DNA of 64,000 nt from Pseudomonas frederiksbergensis (GTDB lineage Bacteria; Pseudomonadota; Gammaproteobacteria; Pseudomonadales; Pseudomonadaceae), in contig NZ_FNTF01000002.1 of NCBI RefSeq assembly GCF_900105495.1, forward strand, positions 5,324,501-5,388,500. Direction: 5' to 3'. Below are positions 63,003-64,000 of this stretch, piece by piece. Position numbers and translations under genes: made by a program. Under the pieces are notes generated by a model. That model did no database searches. It saw only the letters and a program-made list of their open reading frames with translations, and was not told where the DNA came from. Each line of letters opens with the position of its first letter. The first letter of the stretch is position 1.

Positions 63003-64000
63003 ATGCGACCTCAAATACGCCGCACACCACTCGCGTTGGCCGTACAGCGCCCGACATTGCATCGCACCCTGCTCACAAGCGTAATGCTGGCCGCCACCTT
63101 GCTGGGGAGCTCGATGGCCAATGCCGCACCTGTAAAAGTGAACATTGCAGGTCAATCGCTTTCCAGCGCGCTGACCGAGCTGGGCATGCAGACCCCTCTG
63201 CAAATCCTCTACAGCCCGGACCAGGTTGCAGGGATCAAGTCTCGCGCAGTGTCCGGTTCACTGGAACCCTCCGACGCCCTCGTCACCCTGCTCAAAGGCA
63301 CTGGCATTTCGTTCCAGATCAGCGGCAATACCGTCACGCTGGTAACCGGCGGCGCGAGCCTGCAACTGGGTGCGACCACCATTTCCGGCCAGGCCCTGGG
63401 CCTGACCACTGAAGACACCGGTTCCTACACCACCGGCGCCACCACCACCGCGACCAAGTTGCCGCTGACCATTCGCGAAACCCCGCAATCAGTCACCGTA
63501 ATCACCCGTCAGCAGATGGATGATCGCGGCGTACAAAGCGTTGGCGATGCGTTGCGCAATACCCCCGGCGTCACGTCGCAGAAGTACGACAGTGACCGTA
63601 CCGAGTTTTCCGCCCGTGGCTTTGCCATCACCAACTTCCAGTACGATGGCGTCAACATCCCCTACGACGGCGTGTACGGTGAAAACCCCAACAACAGCGA
63701 CGACGCAGCCAGCCTCGACCACATCGAAGTCATCAAAGGCGCCACCGGCCTGATGACTGGCGCTGGCGACCCGTCCGCCACGGTCAACCTGATCCGCAAG
63801 AAGCCGACCAAGGAGTTCAAGGCTTCGGTCAGCGCCACCGCCGGTTACTGGGACAACTACCGCACCGAAGGCGACATCTCCGGTTCACTGAACAATTCCG
63901 GCAGCGTGCGCGGTCGCTTCGTCGGTGCCCTTCAGGACAAAGATTCGTACATCGACCACTACAGCCAGAAGAAAGACCTGTTTTATGGTGTGCTCGAAGC
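63003..64000 (+). CDS. TonB-dependent siderophore receptor with STN domain, 3' end beyond window
   Basis: The visible 332 residues show a long leader and signal peptide (ending SSMANA at about residue 41), an STN signalling domain (about 46-115: VNIAGQSLSSALTELGMQTP), and the plug with TRETPQSVTV-type sequence (LTIRETPQSVTVITRQQMDD), VGDALRNTPGVTSQKYDSDR, FSARGFAITNFQYDGVNIP and VIKGATGLMTGAGDPSATVN, followed by the first barrel strands. These are hallmarks of FpvA/FiuA/FoxA-type receptors that import ferric siderophores and signal to an ECF sigma factor. ATG with CAGGTAAGTA upstream. The ligand cannot be told from this part. Confidence 0.92.
   Translation, partial: MRPQIRRTPLALAVQRPTLHRTLLTSVMLAATLLGSSMANAAPVKVNIAGQSLSSALTELGMQTPLQILYSPDQVAGIKSRAVSGSLEPSDALVTLLKGTGISFQISGNTVTLVTGGASLQLGATTISGQALGLTTEDTGSYTTGATTTATKLPLTIRETPQSVTVITRQQMDDRGVQSVGDALRNTPGVTSQKYDSDRTEFSARGFAITNFQYDGVNIPYDGVYGENPNNSDDAASLDHIEVIKGATGLMTGAGDPSATVNLIRKKPTKEFKASVSATAGYWDNYRTEGDISGSLNNSGSVRGRFVGALQDKDSYIDHYSQKKDLFYGVLE

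Noticed and set aside
1..64000. CRISPR array, prophage, integron or insertion sequence
   Set aside because: No regularly spaced direct repeats, phage structural genes, integrase or transposase were seen; dispersed repeats are REP doublets and one fecI fragment.

Overview
The window reads as a chromosomal segment of a fluorescent-group Pseudomonas. The backbone is GC-rich with Pseudomonas codon use. It carries three families of paired Pseudomonas REP elements. Several blocks keep the gene order known from P. aeruginosa, for example CtpM-like receptor / transporter / TlpQ / BqsS-BqsR / PepSY proteins, fecI-fecR-fecA, and codB-codA. No rRNA, tRNA, CRISPR array or transposase gene was seen.

Layout. 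1-7.5 kb: two methyl-accepting receptors flanking a sodium/proton-antiporter-type transporter, then a BqsRS (CarRS) two-component operon with two PepSY proteins. 7.6-15.6 kb: patatin-like protein, QueD, an alpha/beta hydrolase, the cytosine permease/deaminase operon, a DapF-like protein lacking both catalytic cysteines, and an MFS carrier. 15.7-19.7 kb: ferric-citrate type fecIRA. 20-32.5 kb: a leftward type I secretion operon (TolC, ABC exporter, HlyD adaptor, a small unknown membrane protein, and a giant RTX / subtilase / P-domain protein whose reading frame is broken near its N-terminus). 32.6-33.4 kb: a graveyard made of an aldehyde dehydrogenase tail, a methyl-accepting protein tail and a 183-bp duplicate of the fecI start and promoter. 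33.6-36.9 kb: two small Pseudomonas proteins and an AT-rich islet with an XRE regulator, a queuosine-precursor (VUT/YhhQ) transporter with an unusual N-terminal extension, and an enterobacterial-type QueC. 37-43.5 kb: two-partner secretion adhesin and its transporter. 43.7-51.3 kb: EmrAB-type efflux pair, AhpD-like protein, MscS channel with a cyclic-nucleotide domain, YcaC, pirin and a LysR regulator. 51.6-56.7 kb: an AT-rich two-gene RADAR anti-phage system (rdrA-rdrB). 56.8-64 kb: dkgB, a BvgS/RocS-like phosphorelay with a pseudo-receiver, and an iron-starvation sigma factor divergent from a siderophore receptor that runs off the window.

The accessory content (RADAR, the XRE-VUT-QueC islet, the RTX secretion operon, the two-partner system) sits between ordinary metabolic genes. 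It is marked by AT-rich composition, REP clusters or gene debris. The most interesting items are the RADAR pair, the XRE-VUT-QueC islet, the frame-broken RTX protease with Glu at the catalytic Asp position and an AT-rich N-terminal module, and the DapF homologue with both cysteines changed to serine.
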